A stretch of 64,000 bases of DNA from Diphasiastrum complanatum (taxonomy: Eukaryota > Streptophyta > Lycopodiopsida > Lycopodiales > Lycopodiaceae). Both the position numbers and the translations under genes were made by a program. The stretch covers positions 33,157,250 through 33,221,249 of the forward strand of contig CM055113.1 of NCBI GenBank assembly GCA_029204225.1, given 5' to 3'. Positions 23,408 through 35,877 of the stretch are shown piece after piece; position 1 is the first letter of the stretch, and every line of letters begins with the position of its first letter. Under the pieces are notes generated by a model, which saw nothing but the letters and a program-made list of their open reading frames with translations, was not told where the DNA came from and made no database searches.

Positions 23408-24560
23408 ATAACTATGCCAATTTTTCAGTTTGCAGCATGTTTGTTGGATGGTTAGCTTGCATTAGGCATCTTGTCGTGGCATGAATAGTGTTAAATATGC
23501 ATTTAGAGTTAGTTTGGGAGTGATTTTGCTTGTTTGAAATCTAATCTAATTGTGGAATAGGGAAAGATATTTAGATCACCAATCTTAAGATCCATTTGGA
23601 TCTGAGATATTAGAAAAAACAACAAAAATCAGTCAAATCTGCCAAATTTTGGTCAAAAGGAGACAAAAATCGTCATTAAAGCTGATAACTTTTTGCCCTC
23701 TTTCAGGAAACATTCGTCAAATTGCAGGCACATTCGGTTTTGATCACAGATTCTTTATTGTAAAGGGTGAACAATCGTTCTCAGCAGATTTCTAGAAACA
23801 TCAGAAAAACCATTAAAAAACACCAAAAAATCACTAAAACCCTAAAAATACAAAAAAAGAACCTTTGCCCGATTCACTGTGCATAGGTGTGATTCAGATC
23901 TATCTACTGCCAGGTCGGCATAGAATAATCAGAAATAGAAGGATCTGTAGAGGATCAATTGTCATATTGTCATATTTTTGCCAAAAAAGTCTCTTTTTTG
24001 TAAAAATACCAGTATTACTCTTGATTCTTTGTCAGGACCTTTGTCAAGTTTTCAGATTATTGTATTTATAATAATTTACTATTTTTGAGTTTGACGAACA
24101 TTCATCCTATTCAGATCATAGAAAACTCTATTTTTACCCTCGTCAAACTACAAAAATTGTGTTTTTGTGTGCCGGAAACCTTCGCCAGTTCTACTCTAGC
24201 TTTATATGTGTCAGATCCTGAGTTTGAGAGTTTGGCAAAGGTTATTTCCATAGAATTTGTCAGAAAAGTCTGATTAGAAAGTTTCTACCAAAAATAACAT
24301 CGTTGAACCTTCGTTGAGTCAATCTTCACCTAGGGAACCTTGCCAATTATATTTTTGGATCAAATTTGATTTAGTTTGATTTTGATTATGAAACTTTTTC
24401 ATTTTTGAGAAGTATCGATTGGTTGATTTTCAAAATATTTTTTCACGATATAGGAATCTGATTCTTGTCAATTGGAAGAGATCTAGCAGATCTGATCTGA
24501 GATAGTTTTGATTGAAAATCCAGATCCAATCTCATTGTCTGTTTGATTTAATCTGTAAAG
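23408..24560 (+). other. Ty3 5' leader, no gene
   Basis: AT-rich leader of about 1.15 kb between primer site and gag start, as in Tat-like elements. Repeated short words (TTGTCA, TTCGTCA, GCCA...TTTTG) occur, but no conserved frame. Confidence 0.55.
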
Positions 24561-25111
24561 ATGGCTTCCCCTGGAGGTGCTCCTCAGGAAGTCAATCCAA
24601 TCATTGTAAGAAGAGCACCCCATTTGGATCTACCCAAATACAATGGATTAACAGATCCAGTTAGATTGCTTCATACCTATTCTGAATTTTGTGAAGTCTA
24701 TGGCGAAGTTTTTCCCCAGAATAAACTTAAGTTTTTTCCTATGGCCTTAACAGACGCAACACAAGATTGGTACTATAATCAAGATAAAACTGAACGTACA
24801 GATTGGGAGATTGTTAAATGAGCCCTTATCACATGGTTCAGACCTCGAAAGTTTATGGAAGACCCTTTTCTACTTCTAAGTAGAATTAAAATGGGAAAGC
24901 GAAAAATGGTTTGAGATTACATTGAACGGGTAAAACGTCTTAGATCTGAGTGCAAACCTGAGCTGATTAATGAAAATGCCATGATTATGTGATTTTTGTC
25001 AGAATTATCTAAAAAGATCAGATGTGAGCTGAAACGCAATAATGAGTACGCAATCTTGCAAAATGCTATGGATAATGCAATTCAGGAGGAGGATGAAGAT
25101 TCAGACGATGA
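24561..25111 (+). pseudogene. Ty3/gypsy gag relic
   Basis: Start codon 24561. Retrotrans_gag motifs: PHLDLPKYNGLTDPVRLLHT, FFPMALTDATQDWYY, DWEIVK, then after a stop ITWFRPRKFMEDPF, IERVKRLRSECKPEL and LSELSKKIRCELKR. Three in-frame stops are seen (24821, about 24913 and about 24992). The frame ends at an acidic stretch (EEDEDSDDEPN), where unrelated GACGTC-rich DNA begins. Confidence 0.82.
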
Positions 25112-25619
25112 GCCGAACACAACAACACCCGTTGTGATTTGCGACGTGTTTTGCAATGTGAATCGCGAGTTTATTTTTTTTTTAATTTGTCGCGGACATC
25201 GAAAAAACACGTCGCTATAAGGTCGTCGAAATCCGACGACATTAAAACATGTCGCATTCCAAGTGCCGGATTTCGATGAAAATAATCCCGATGATGGAAA
25301 AACGTGATGACATGGACGTCGCAATACGACGTCCAAACACGTCACAAATGAAGTGATGTGGCCATCGCATTGTGACATCTCGGAATCCAGTCGGATTCCG
25401 ACGTCTGTAAACACTAAATGATGCTAAAATCTCCCCGACAGATGTCCGACGCCCATCTAAAGTCCATCCGACGTATAGTTAGACGTCAGATTCTGACGTC
25501 CCAAAAAGTTGTCGGTGTCCAACGTTTGTTAACAAAATGTTCAAAAGAAATGTCCGACGCGTGTCCGATGTTCATCCGACGTCTATCCGACGTGTTGGGA
25601 CGTCTTTTCTTGGAGTAGA
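25112..25619. mobile_element. GACGTC/TCCGACG-repeat array, likely CACTA subterminal region
   Basis: About 500 bases with many copies of GACGTC, CCGACG and GTCCGACG in both orientations, much richer in CpG than its surroundings. The right end, GGGACGTCTTTTCTTGGAGTAG, is the reverse complement of a CTACTCCAAGAAAAGACG type sequence, similar to plant CACTA termini (CACTAC..AAGAAAA), with the last two bases changed. It interrupts the Ty3 gag. No transposase inside. Confidence 0.5.
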
Positions 25620-26004
25620 GTTCTTGGAGAAGCGATGTTCGTGAATTGTTTCTAAAACAATATTTTTGAATTGCATTCAACATTTGGATCAAACAACAAA
25701 CTAAGCATGAGGTACTTTTCATTCATAAACTACTTTTCATTTTATATTTTATTGCATTACTTCATGTCCATTATGAATAACAATACTTTATTGCATTGCT
25801 TTGTGCACATCATAAATTTCATTTAGATTTTTATATATGATATTGATTGTTGTTTTGAAATCCGACATCGCACATGGTTTTAATTTCTTAGTCAGTTATT
25901 ACGTCAATCCACATCTCTAAATTTGACATTACAATTTAAGAAAAAAAACATTGCACATATAAAAGCAATGGCAATATAGCATGATCATTTGCAATAATAA
26001 TATT
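25620..26004. other. AT-rich DNA before block copy 2; nothing recognised
   Basis: No frame or repeat family seen. It does not match the left flank of block copy 1, so homology between the two copies begins at 26005 exactly. Confidence 0.5.
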
Positions 26005-26087
26005 TTTCATAATATGAATTAATGTATTACAGAATTGGTGCTTTAATGTCGCACGGATCTTTCTAGATCTAACATCAACTAATAAAC

Positions 26088-27088
26088 CTAATCTACTTCG
26101 TCGTCGTCGTGACGTCCAGTCTGCATGAACACAAGCAAACAAACTACATTAATATTTAATGCTTGATCGTATTAAGTTAAATAAAATTGACGTCAAAATA
26201 CAAACCACATTAGTATGAATACAAAAACTAGTACTTACATTTGGAGGATGATACTCGCTCTTTAGTTTGTTGACTAATGCGTCGTACGATTCCTTGAAGG
26301 CGAATTCGTACTCCTCCTTAGTTGGCAGATGTCCATAGTCTGCCAACTATCCATGAATTCGATTGAAGTTGAAATTAATTTAGGGCTACGTTGAAGCAGC
26401 TAGTCATAATGCATATTAAAAAATAAAAGCATATAAAATCAAAGATAAACTATAAGAGTAGTGTAAGTTCACTTACCATGCTTGCTTGCAATCCCGCCTT
26501 TCCGCTCGAGCCCAACCTAGGATTGCCTATCCTATGCATCCTAGCGGCCGTAACATCTTTTCGAATCTTGTATTTATCTGGTGTTCATTCATCCGCTTTT
26601 ACACGGTTCTAATCATTTCTTGAACACCAAGAGGGCTTGGATTGCCCGTCCCTATAAGCTCGTCGTGCCATATCACGACGATGCCTAATCCATAAGCTCA
26701 TATGCTTATGAATTTCCTTCTCCTCGAATTCCTCTTCTTGTTGGAATTCGTCACGAAGGGTACCAATAACCTGTCGTTTATCGACGGCAGGTTGTTCGGA
26801 CCATTTACTAAATAATCTGTTGCCAAAATGGCATTGGCATAAAGAATAGCGTCAGTCCAAAACCACCCTCCCTTTTTTATTGGCAATTATATTGCCTTGA
26901 GGATCCACGTCATAATAAGGATTTGTGGATGACTCTTCGGTGGGGGCGGGAGCCGCGGCCGCTTGTGAGGGACCACCCTCATCTTGGCTAAGCATATTTT
27001 GCAGTTGTGTTTTTTATCCAGGAGTTAATGATTCATATAAATTTTTGACAAAGTCTCCCGAGCTTTCACCACTGCCTGACCTTGACAT
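26088..27088 (-). pseudogene. Accessory gene of the CACTA-bearing block (copy 2)
   Basis: Same three-exon structure as 12173-13173 (exons 27088-26477, 26346-26239, 26120-26088) with the same four stops. Six or so single-base differences distinguish the copies, among them Cys to Tyr in the last codons of exon 2 (SECHPPN to SEYHPPN). Confidence 0.58.
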
Positions 27089-27417
27089 GATTACTACATT
27101 CATAAACATACAATACATTACAATAAACCCTAATATATTGAAATGAAGTAGAAAAGAAAATCGATTACAGAACTTGAATGCTTATTGGAGTGGGACTTTC
27201 ATACTTGTGTTAACAAAAGAAGAGAGATATGCATGTAGAGCTCGAGCTTGCACCAAGATTGGCATAAGAATCATATAAGCGACAATGTATAAGAATAGTA
27301 CTATCTAAAAATTAAAACATTAGAATCATACAATAATTTTATGTTATTTGTGTTTTGTACTTGTGCATATATGCAGTTTATCACAATGAGATGAATTACA
27401 TTCAGATTAGTCTAGCG

Positions 27418-30384
27418 ATGAAGACAATACTCAAGTTAACAGGGTAAGTAATAAACATGCATGTTTTCTTGTTCATAAAAACTTTGTTATTATAAGTTAA
27501 AATATTGTGCTAAAGTGACATATACAAGATTTTTATTTCTCGTAGAAAAATTATTTTCAAAATAAATTATGGTGCACATGTCTCAAGTGTGATGGACAAA
27601 AGATGCGTGAAAGACGCATTGTTGAAAATCATTTGTGGAAGTTTGGATGAAAAGAAGAAGGTCAACCATCAAATTTGGAAGACGTTAAGGTTTGTTAATT
27701 TTATATGATTGTTTTTTATTATAATCTTCGTCAATCTACATATGTCACTTATGGAATTTGTTTCATGTGTGTAGCCAATACATCGAATGCCATTCCACGG
27801 AGTTGATCCATCTGTGTTTGTTACAGTCAACGTCAAGTTTTGATAAACATGAGAAAACAAAGAATGAAACAAATTGAAGAGGCAAACACAATTGGAACAG
27901 AGAATAATCAACTTGATTCTAATGATTATGATGATGAGGTGCAACACGATGAAGCAATGCACAACATGTTTGAATCTTACTTTGAAACAAATGAGAATGA
28001 TGATATGCATGCATTTTCTAATGAAAACAAAAATCACAAACAATTTGAGATGGATGAAGACGAGATTCTATTGCGCAAGGAGGCAGACACTCCTCTATAT
28101 CCTGGAGCATCCATTTCAAGACTAGCTACATCGATTCTTATTCTAAACCTTCAAGCAACATACAAATGGAGTGATCGTAGCGTGACATCTTTATTCGGGT
28201 ACTTAATGCATAACACAACTATTATACTTTATAGCATATTTACATTAAGTTAATTTTTTTTCTTTTCTAACAACTCACATTGCTCTTTTTTTAGGTTGTT
28301 GCATCAAATACTTTCGAAAGAAAATGTGATACCTAAAACACAATAAGAAGCACAAAAGATGATGATCGTGCTTCAAATGGATTATGACACAATACATGCA
28401 TGTCCAGAAGACCATGTTCTATATAGAGGTGAGCATTCAGAAAAGCTTCAATGTCCAGTGTGTAGCGCTTCACGTTTTCGAGATGACATACAAGGGGATA
28501 AAGTGTCAATGTCAAAAATCGATCTATGGATGATGTGATGCGAGTACCAAGTGATTCACCTGCATGGAAACATATTGAAGACCAATGGCCTGAGTTTAAA
28601 AACGAACCTCGTAATTTGAGATTTGGCCTTGCTATGGATGGCGTAAATCCTTTTAGCATTCAAGCGTCAACTTGGTTCACATGGTTAGTTGTGCTCGTTA
28701 ATTATAACATACCTCCATGGTTGAGTATTAAGATGAGACACTTGTTATTGGCTTTATTGATTCCAGGAAAGTACAAGGCCAAGAACTATCTTGCACCTTT
28801 GTTTGATGAATTGTGCATTCTTTGGAATGGTATTCACGCTTACGACATCTTGAGACCTTTACAAAAATGGAACTTCGTTGTTCGTGGAATTCTAATGTGG
28901 ATGATGCATGACTACCCCGGTTTAAGCGAATGTTCAGGTATCTATATAATGAATCTAATCCATTTCAGGGTTTAATGTTTGAGTATATTTAACTAAGCTT
29001 ATGTTTAATTTGGTTTACAAACTATGCAGGTTTAACCACATCGGGTTACAACGCATGTTATATTTGTGGACCACTTTTGGAGGGTCGACATAGCACAAAT
29101 ATGTTAAAAAAAAAGTGGTGTACGAAAATCATCGCAAATACTTGCCGTCTGATCATCCTTTTTGAAAGTTGAATAGATGATTTTTTGGAGGGCGAGGAGA
29201 TAATCCTTTAACTACACCACCACCCCCACGCATGGGAGTAGCGGAATGGCATGATGAATGGCTTAAACATCACGACGTTAATTCTTCATGGAATGAATCC
29301 AGTGATGGTATGAAACGGTTGTCTATTTTTCATAAATTACCCTATTGGAGGAATTTATTGATAAACCATCTATTGGACCCTATGCATATATTCAAGAACA
29401 TCGGTGAATCCTTATGGAACCACATCATTGGCATAAAAGACAACTCCGCAGCTCGTAAAGATCTACAAGCGGCCGATGTGACAAGACCTGTTCAATACAC
29501 TGAAGGTGGAGATGAGATTCTACCTAGCGTGCCGTGGATTCTTGCAAAAGAGCAACTCTCATATGTTAAACATGTCATAAAATAAATCGGAGAACTCCAA
29601 CAGGCTATGCACATTCTTTATGCAAGTCATTTACCAAAGATGGTAAATTAAGTGGATTGAAATCACATGATTGGCATAAGATGTTGCAATTCATACTTCC
29701 ACTTTCTATTCAAGGTCTCTTCAATGATGACGTACAAAATACGCTTTACAATTTGTCATCGATGATTAGGTTTGTATATTTTTTTAAGCACTTGTATAAA
29801 TATGTGATATTTCAATTTTTTTTTTATGTGTTAAAAACCTAATGTACTGTCAATATTGCAGGTGGATTTCTTCAAAAGAAATAAAAAATAGTGAATTGGA
29901 TTCCATGAAAATCCAAATGATCGAAATGGTATGTTTGTTGGAAAGAGATTTTCCAAAGGCTTCCTTTTTGGATATACAAGTTCATCTTCTAGTGCATTTG
30001 GTCGAAGAAGTATCAATTGCAGGACCTGTGCACACAAGATGGATGTTCTACCTTGAGCACTTTATGAAAGTTTTGAAGGGCTTTGTGAGAAAAAAGGCAA
30101 GGCCAGAAGGTAGCATGGCAGAAAGTTGGCTTGTACAGGAATCTTTGTTTTATATCACCGAAATAATCTCACAATTGCATCCTGCAAGTCCAAAAATGTG
30201 GTGTGAAGAAGAAGATGAACGTGTTAAGAGTGAAGTACCACAAGGAAATGGTGTGCAAAAAAGACGTTCACCTCAATTAAAAGAGAAAATTGACACATTC
30301 ATATTATGTAATTGTGGACAAATGGAAAAGTGGATTTCAAGGCATGAAGAAGCCAAAAAGGAAAGAAACATAACATTGAAATGA
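27418..30384 (+). pseudogene. CACTA tnp2-type transposase, copy 2
   Basis: Same exon-intron layout and stops as 13503-16469. The only coding change I saw in the main domain is APLFEEL to APLFDEL at about 28806; a silent change lies at about 28591. The DUF4218-like part (29842-30384) is identical in protein sequence. Confidence 0.85.
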
Positions 30385-30530
30385 AGAAGAAATATCAATC
30401 GAAGAAGAAGAAGGGAGTTGGAGAACGACGAACCTTTGGAGCCTTTATCTTCAAAATGCTCTCGTGAATGGGTTTTTGATACGATGCTAAAAGCATCTGA
30501 AAACGGAGAAGAAGTGACCGAATTAGAATG

Positions 30531-30961
30531 AGGGTGGAAGGCTGTTGCAAGAGTATGTGTGTCACATGGTAGCAAAAATGGTGCAAAACAACATGAACTA
30601 CATCTATAACAATCGAGATAGATTTTGTAGAGAAATTCACAATGGCATTGTTGATGCCCTTGGAGCTCATTCCGCCAAGGACATTGGGCAGCGAATAGTC
30701 CTGCCATCGTCTTATATCGGTTCACCGCGTCATATGCATCAACAGTACCAGGATGCTATGGTTGTCGTTAGGGAGTTGGGTTCTTCCGATTTGTTTATCA
30801 CAATGACAGTGAACCCAAATTGGTCAGAAGTGAGGAGGGAGTTGAGATTTTGATAGACACCAAACCCTAAACCCGATTTGGTGTCGAGGGTTTTTAGCAT
30901 GAAGCTTCAACACTTGATTGATTTGTTGAAGAAGGATGGGATATCCACAAAGATTTTATTT
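30531..30961 (+). pseudogene. Helitron Rep fragment inside the block (copy 2)
   Basis: Same fragment as 16616-17046 with VLPSSYIGSPRHMHQQYQDAM and ITMTVNPNW and the same two stops after RRELRF. Confidence 0.82.
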
Positions 30962-31146
30962 GCTCTTAGATGTAGATTTGCTACTTAGTAACTTAAGATA
31001 TGTCTATAGGAATGGCGACACTATTAGTGCGTCTGCCTTTGAGGCAATATTAGGTAGCTTGGTGTATAGCTAGGTAATGGTATTAGATTGAAGTGATGAC
31101 ATTTCTACGGTGTTTTGAAATCTATTTACAATGCGGCCTCTTAACC

Positions 31147-31151
<5 letters not shown>

Positions 31152-31201
<50 letters not shown>
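31152..31201. repeat. (CT)25 microsatellite
   Basis: 50 bases, 24 longer than the copy-1 tract at 17237-17262. Confidence 0.95.
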
Positions 31202-31204
<3 letters not shown>

Positions 31205-32487
31205 ATCCTAACCCTAAAAATTTAACCCTAACTGTAACCAACACCACCCTATCCGTAACCGTAACCAACACAACATCATTTCATTCCAAAACATTTCATT
31301 ACAAAATTCTACAAATCTCCATTCTCAAACCATGCAAAATTCTGCAAAATTCCATTCCCAAAACATGCTCTTACAAGATCCTTCAAAATGCATAAGAAAC
31401 TTTATTGTCAATTGTCTTTTATCACAATGTTAGTAACGTCATGAAAATCCGTCTGTGTGACCATGCCATATTGCGAAATTTCTTTGACGATGCCTTGAAG
31501 ACAATTGTAAGTTTAATTTTCTTTTTTGAATGCATTAAAATTTGAGTATTGGTTTGCTCTTTATGCTTAGCATGGGTATGGTTTTTTATAATGACTGATA
31601 TTGTTGTTTTCATCAAGTCAAAAAGACACCCAAACATCTGAATCCGCTACTGGAACAAGCCTAATTTCAACTCCAAAGAGCAAAGAAGCACTTTGGAGAA
31701 AACTCAAGATGTCTCCTCCCCTCCAAAATCAAGAGGCTTTAAAACCATGACTCCCAAGGGCTCACATCCTAGCTCCAGGAAGAAACCCCAACCCAAGGCT
31801 TCTGACTTAAATCTATAACAAATTCCAGAAGTGAGATCCATTTACATTTTGTTTTATACTGTGGTTTATACCGAAGGGGCCTTTTTTGCATCAGTCGCAG
31901 CATTACTCTCGGTTAGCAGAGTGTCCTGAATGCCTCTGGCCACTTGGACCCTCTTTATAGCCCTCTTTATAAATGTCTCAAAAACAAGTTCAAATTTGGT
32001 AGGCTTATACCAACGTCAGTGTCGGTATACTCTTCAAATTAACTTTAGTATTCTGATGTATGTTCTGAGGCCCTCTAGTGAGTTTATAACCCTCTCTATA
32101 TACCACTCTATAAATGTTTCAAAACCAAGTTCAAATTTGGTAGCCTTATTCCAAGGCCAAACATCGGACCCAAGGCTCGAGCATTCCGCTCCCCCCGCGA
32201 CTCATTTTAAAAACTATCTCTCAAAGAAACGCTCAAAAAAAGCCTTGGTGATCGCCCGTCCTCTTGTAGTGTGGACCGATAAGAAGGTGAAGCAGCTACG
32301 AATTGACAAAGTGGAGAATACGTATCCCAATGTTTTGCCCAATTCTGCAGCAATCGTGGAATCCTACACTTGAAGACCGCAACTTACACACCATAACACA
32401 ACGATGTTGTCGAGAGGAGGAACTGCACACCCATGGAAGCCCAAGGTCCATGATGGATTACTCAAAGGGATTGAAATGGCTATGAGA

Positions 32488-33488
32488 TGAAGTAGTAACT
32501 ATAGCTAACTACCTTCAGAACATGATTGGTAAATCTGGCATTCCTAATACTACTCCACACGAAGTCTGGTGGGGAAACAAGCCGAGTCTAGTTCACATCC
32601 GCATATTTGGATGTGTAGCATACGCACACATACTAGATCACAGGCGACAGAAATTGGATGAAAAAGTCAAACAAGGCTGTCTTGTTGGATATGATGTACA
32701 CTCATCATTACTACATGATCTACATGCAGATCAAGCAGATCAAAACTGGTAGAACGATGGCTGACAGAGATCCTGTTGGCTATGAGATTATAAGCAAGAC
32801 ATATTATGATATGCCCACATCGACAGAGAGAGCAAACGATGATCAACACTTGGATCAAGATGTTCACTTACCACATGAGTTGAGTGATGACTTAGACGAC
32901 AAATAGGCTGCGAACCTACTTGTAGCTAGAACATGAGAACCCACAATGGTTATGCTCCTAGCCACAAAGACAAAGGCAAAGCAATAGTAGCACCTGAGCA
33001 ATCTCTACATAGATCCACAAGAGAGCGCAAACCACTTGTCAGATATGGTGTTGACAGTTCATCTTTTACAATGAGAGAATTTTGTGGATTAGGAGGTGAA
33101 CCACAAACCTATGAAGAAGCTATCGACAGTCCTGACAAGGACATGTGGATAAAAGTGATGGAGGAAGAAATACACTCCATGAAGACGAACAACGTGTGGG
33201 CTCTTGAACCAGTTTCAAACGGTAGAAACACTGTTAAGTGCAAATGGATTTACAAATATAAGTATGGAGCTGATGGCAAGGTATCACGATACAAGGCAAG
33301 GCTAGTAGCTATGGTGTTGACTACATCGAAAACTTTTCTCTAGTTGTCAAGCATATCTCCATATGTTTGTTGATCACATATGCAGCAGCATACAACTTGA
33401 AGATCCACATTGTGGACGAGAAGACCACATTCCTACATGGAGAACTCAAAGAGGAGCTCTATATGGATCAGCCACCGGGTTTTACGTG
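32488..33488 (+). pseudogene. Copia integrase C-terminus and RT start (copy 2)
   Basis: As 18548-19524, but keeps 24 bases (starting GCTGCGAACC) between linker and RT parts, so copy 1 carries the deletion or copy 2 an insertion. Small changes such as GKKPS to GNKPS and YNARL to YKARL; the Lys form matches the usual copia KARLVA, so copy 1 carries the derived base there. Confidence 0.85.
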
Positions 33489-33494
33489 TAATTA

Positions 33495-33567
33495 TATAAA
33501 TTATTAAATCAACAGGGAGGTAGGACTATAACTACGTCCTACCTCCCTATTGATTCAATAATTTATA
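33495..33567. repeat. 31-bp hairpin at the block end (copy 2)
   Basis: Arms 33495-33525 and 33537-33567. It has the copy-1 mismatch plus one more (CCCTATTG for CCCTGTTG) and a loop change. Confidence 0.88.
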
Positions 33568-33954
33568 TTATATATCTATTTTTATAGCATGGAATTAGTG
33601 ACAGTATTATCCTTGATCTTTTTCAAGATCATTGTCAAAATAGCCTTGATCACCATCCAACTTATCATCGGAAATACTAACGTCAATAGTCACCTCATCT
33701 ACCGATGGTCATGCCAATTTTGCAAGTTAGAGTAAAATTTTGGCTATATCCCAAAAAACATAGAAAAAAATGTTGATTAAGATGTGAAGATTTGGCCAAC
33801 CATACTCAAATTCTAATATATACAAGTTGCAGAATGGATAGTAAAGAAATTAGTCATGTAGAGTAAGGTGTAGTCACTCTATTGCGAAGGTCTAATATAG
33901 AAAAGTCCTTGAACACATATTGTAAGAGAGTTTTGTGTAATCAAAAGCCTCACG

Positions 33955-34366
33955 AAAAATTGGCCAAGTCCATTAAGCAATTGGTTGATGTCTAAATAAA
34001 TTAGCCAAATTTGCAAGTATGACAGAATCAATAGATCTAATTTGAAACATAGCTAGGCTTCTATGGTCAAATTCTAATAGGAAATCAAGGCAAGTTGTAG
34101 ATTGAAAAGTAAAAGATAGGTCATGTGGAAAGAACAAATTGTAATAGGAAATGACTGCAAGCGGCTGATTGGAAAGTAAAAAAATCAGCCTTATAAAATA
34201 GAACAAGTTGTATGATGTATCATGTGACGCCTTCTGGTGAAGGCTGCCAGTGAGGAGAAGTACAAAGTCTTTTGTGTTTTTGCAATCACACCGACCAGTT
34301 GATGATTGCTTGCAAGACGTGCTGCTCATTCACGTTCTCATTCGCATGGACGGATTGCAAAAAGTT

Positions 34367-34432
<66 letters not shown>

Positions 34433-34773
34433 CAGATGCTATAATTTGATGGAATAGGATCGTCAGGATGGCTAGTATCGTGGGGTGGACGTAGACATGT
34501 GAAGAATCAACAACCCAATAAGGTGATATGGGGATCCATCAGATATTCAAGCATTATAGCTACGAATATATTTCGTGAAGAAAGAAGAAAAGGAACAGCA
34601 GCTGCCATATTCAAGAGATCGATTGCAGCAAAGTTGAAACTACATGTCGTTCTCAGTTTGACCGCAAACAAATGGGCTTGTCAGCCACTGCAGCAAAAGA
34701 ATGTCTGATCAGATCTTAAGGTTTTTGCAGTCTGATATCTTATGTTTCCTCATTTGATCACAAGCAAGCGATA
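33955..34773 (+). promoter_or_regulatory. Upstream region of LRR gene at 34774
   Basis: Aligns with 1310-470 (minus) and 48640-49719. Conserved blocks: GGCTGCCAGTGAGGAG (34242), GGAATAGGATCGTCAGGATGGC (34452), TGGGCTTGTCAGCCACTGC (34672), and AAGGTTTTTGCAGTCTGATA (34719). Bases 33651-33954 between block copy 2 and this region show nothing recognisable. Confidence 0.55.
34372..34429. repeat. (GA)29 tract in the LRR gene upstream region
   Basis: 58 bases of GA, about 345 bases upstream of the ATG at 34774. In the 49720 copy the same place reads CGAAAGAGTGATCGAGAGAT and in the 469 copy only GCGAGATG, so this is an expansion private to this paralogue. Confidence 0.95.
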
Positions 34774-35877
34774 ATGAGAGGAGGGGGCAAGGCATCAGGC
34801 CTTCTTCGGCTGCAACTGATCTCCTTATCGTCGGTGCTTTTTTGTCGGATAGGATTAAGCACGACACCACCTCCAAATCCTACTGAGAATCCGAGTCTTC
34901 AAAATGCATTCGTGGCACTGCAGGCATGGAAGAAAGTCATTACAAGTGATCCTAAGAACGTCACAGGTTCATGGGTTGGCACGGATGTTTGCAGCTATCA
35001 AGGTGTCTTCTGCTCACCTCCTCCTGACGACAAGTTTGGAAAAGTGGTGAGTGGCATTGGACTTAATCATGCGCAGCTTGCAGGAGTTTTTCCGATGGAA
35101 CTTGGCCTGCTCACATACATTGCTATCTTTCATGTCAACTCTAATTATTTTCAAGGTACTATCCCTTCTAGCTTTAGCAGTCTGACGCTCCTTTTTGAGC
35201 TTGATGTGAGCAATAATTTGCTCGCCGGAGGCTTCCCTTCCGTGGTTTTGGAAATGACGAGCATAAAATACCTGGACATACGATTCAACCATTTTGAAGG
35301 ACCCCTCCCTGGTGGCCTTTTCGGTATGCCACTTGATGCTATCTTTGTTAATGACAATAATTTTGATGGCATCATTCCATCAAACCTTGGTGATTCTTCT
35401 GTGTCAGTGGCCAATTTTGCAAACAATCAATTTCAGGGTGCTATTCCGAACAGCATTGGAAAGATGGCCACAACTTTGAACGAGATACTTTTCATCAACA
35501 ACAAGTTTTCTGGTTGCATACCCCAACCGGTGGCTAGCTTAAATCAGCTCAATGTCTTAGATGTGGGCACCAACAAATTATCGGGGTTACTTTCTGATTC
35601 TATAGGCCTCCTAAAAGACCTTTCTATCCTCAATGTGGCGAATAATTTTCTTACTGGAATCATCCCTTCGTCCATATGTAGCCTCCCTAATCTTACCAAC
35701 TTTACCTGTTCCAATAATTACTTCATCAACGTCAGTCCTACGTGCCTGAGTTTGCCTTCCGCAGGAGTCATATTTGACGACATTGGAAATTGCATTCCAA
35801 ACCAGCCACTTCCAAGGCTTCTTAAACAATGCCTGACATTTCTCTTGCAGCCACTCTCTTGCCTACTGACGATTTGA
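34774..35877 (+). CDS. LRX-type leucine-rich repeat protein without extensin domain
   Basis: Intact, intronless, 367 codons. Residues 1-30 form a signal peptide (hydrophobic LQLISLSSVLF); 33-38 Pro-rich; 39-56 NPSLQNAFVALQAWKKVI; 66-80 SWVGTDVCSYQGVFC, both LRX N-terminal signatures; about ten LRRs from residue 93 to 315 with the LxxNxFxGxIP plant consensus (NNKFSGCIP, NNFLTGIIP); then the Cys-containing hinge (FDDIGNCIPNQPLPR, CLTFLLQPLSC). In LRX proteins the hinge leads to an extensin (SPPPP) domain; here the protein ends four residues later. Family members act in the cell wall with RALF peptides; such a role is inferred. Closest described type is the extensin-less At4g06744-like LRR group. 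The ATG is shared by all three paralogues. Confidence 0.92.
   Translation: MRGGGKASGLLRLQLISLSSVLFCRIGLSTTPPPNPTENPSLQNAFVALQAWKKVITSDPKNVTGSWVGTDVCSYQGVFCSPPPDDKFGKVVSGIGLNHAQLAGVFPMELGLLTYIAIFHVNSNYFQGTIPSSFSSLTLLFELDVSNNLLAGGFPSVVLEMTSIKYLDIRFNHFEGPLPGGLFGMPLDAIFVNDNNFDGIIPSNLGDSSVSVANFANNQFQGAIPNSIGKMATTLNEILFINNKFSGCIPQPVASLNQLNVLDVGTNKLSGLLSDSIGLLKDLSILNVANNFLTGIIPSSICSLPNLTNFTCSNNYFINVSPTCLSLPSAGVIFDDIGNCIPNQPLPRLLKQCLTFLLQPLSCLLTI

Larger units (their letters stand above)
26005..33650 (+). mobile_element. 7.6-kb composite block, copy 2
   Basis: Direct repeat of 12090-19686, offset 13915 at the left rising to 13964 at the right because of a longer (CT)n, one base and a 24-base segment at 32907-32930. 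All internal stops and splice sites are shared, so the contents were already dead when it was copied. Flanks (AATATT left, CACCATCC right) are unrelated to those of copy 1 and show no target duplication. Confidence 0.88.

Noticed and set aside
35014-35829. Several antisense frames of 60-92 codons opposite the LRR gene (same in 50100-50829)
   Set aside because: They are mirror frames of a real coding sequence with no signatures of their own.
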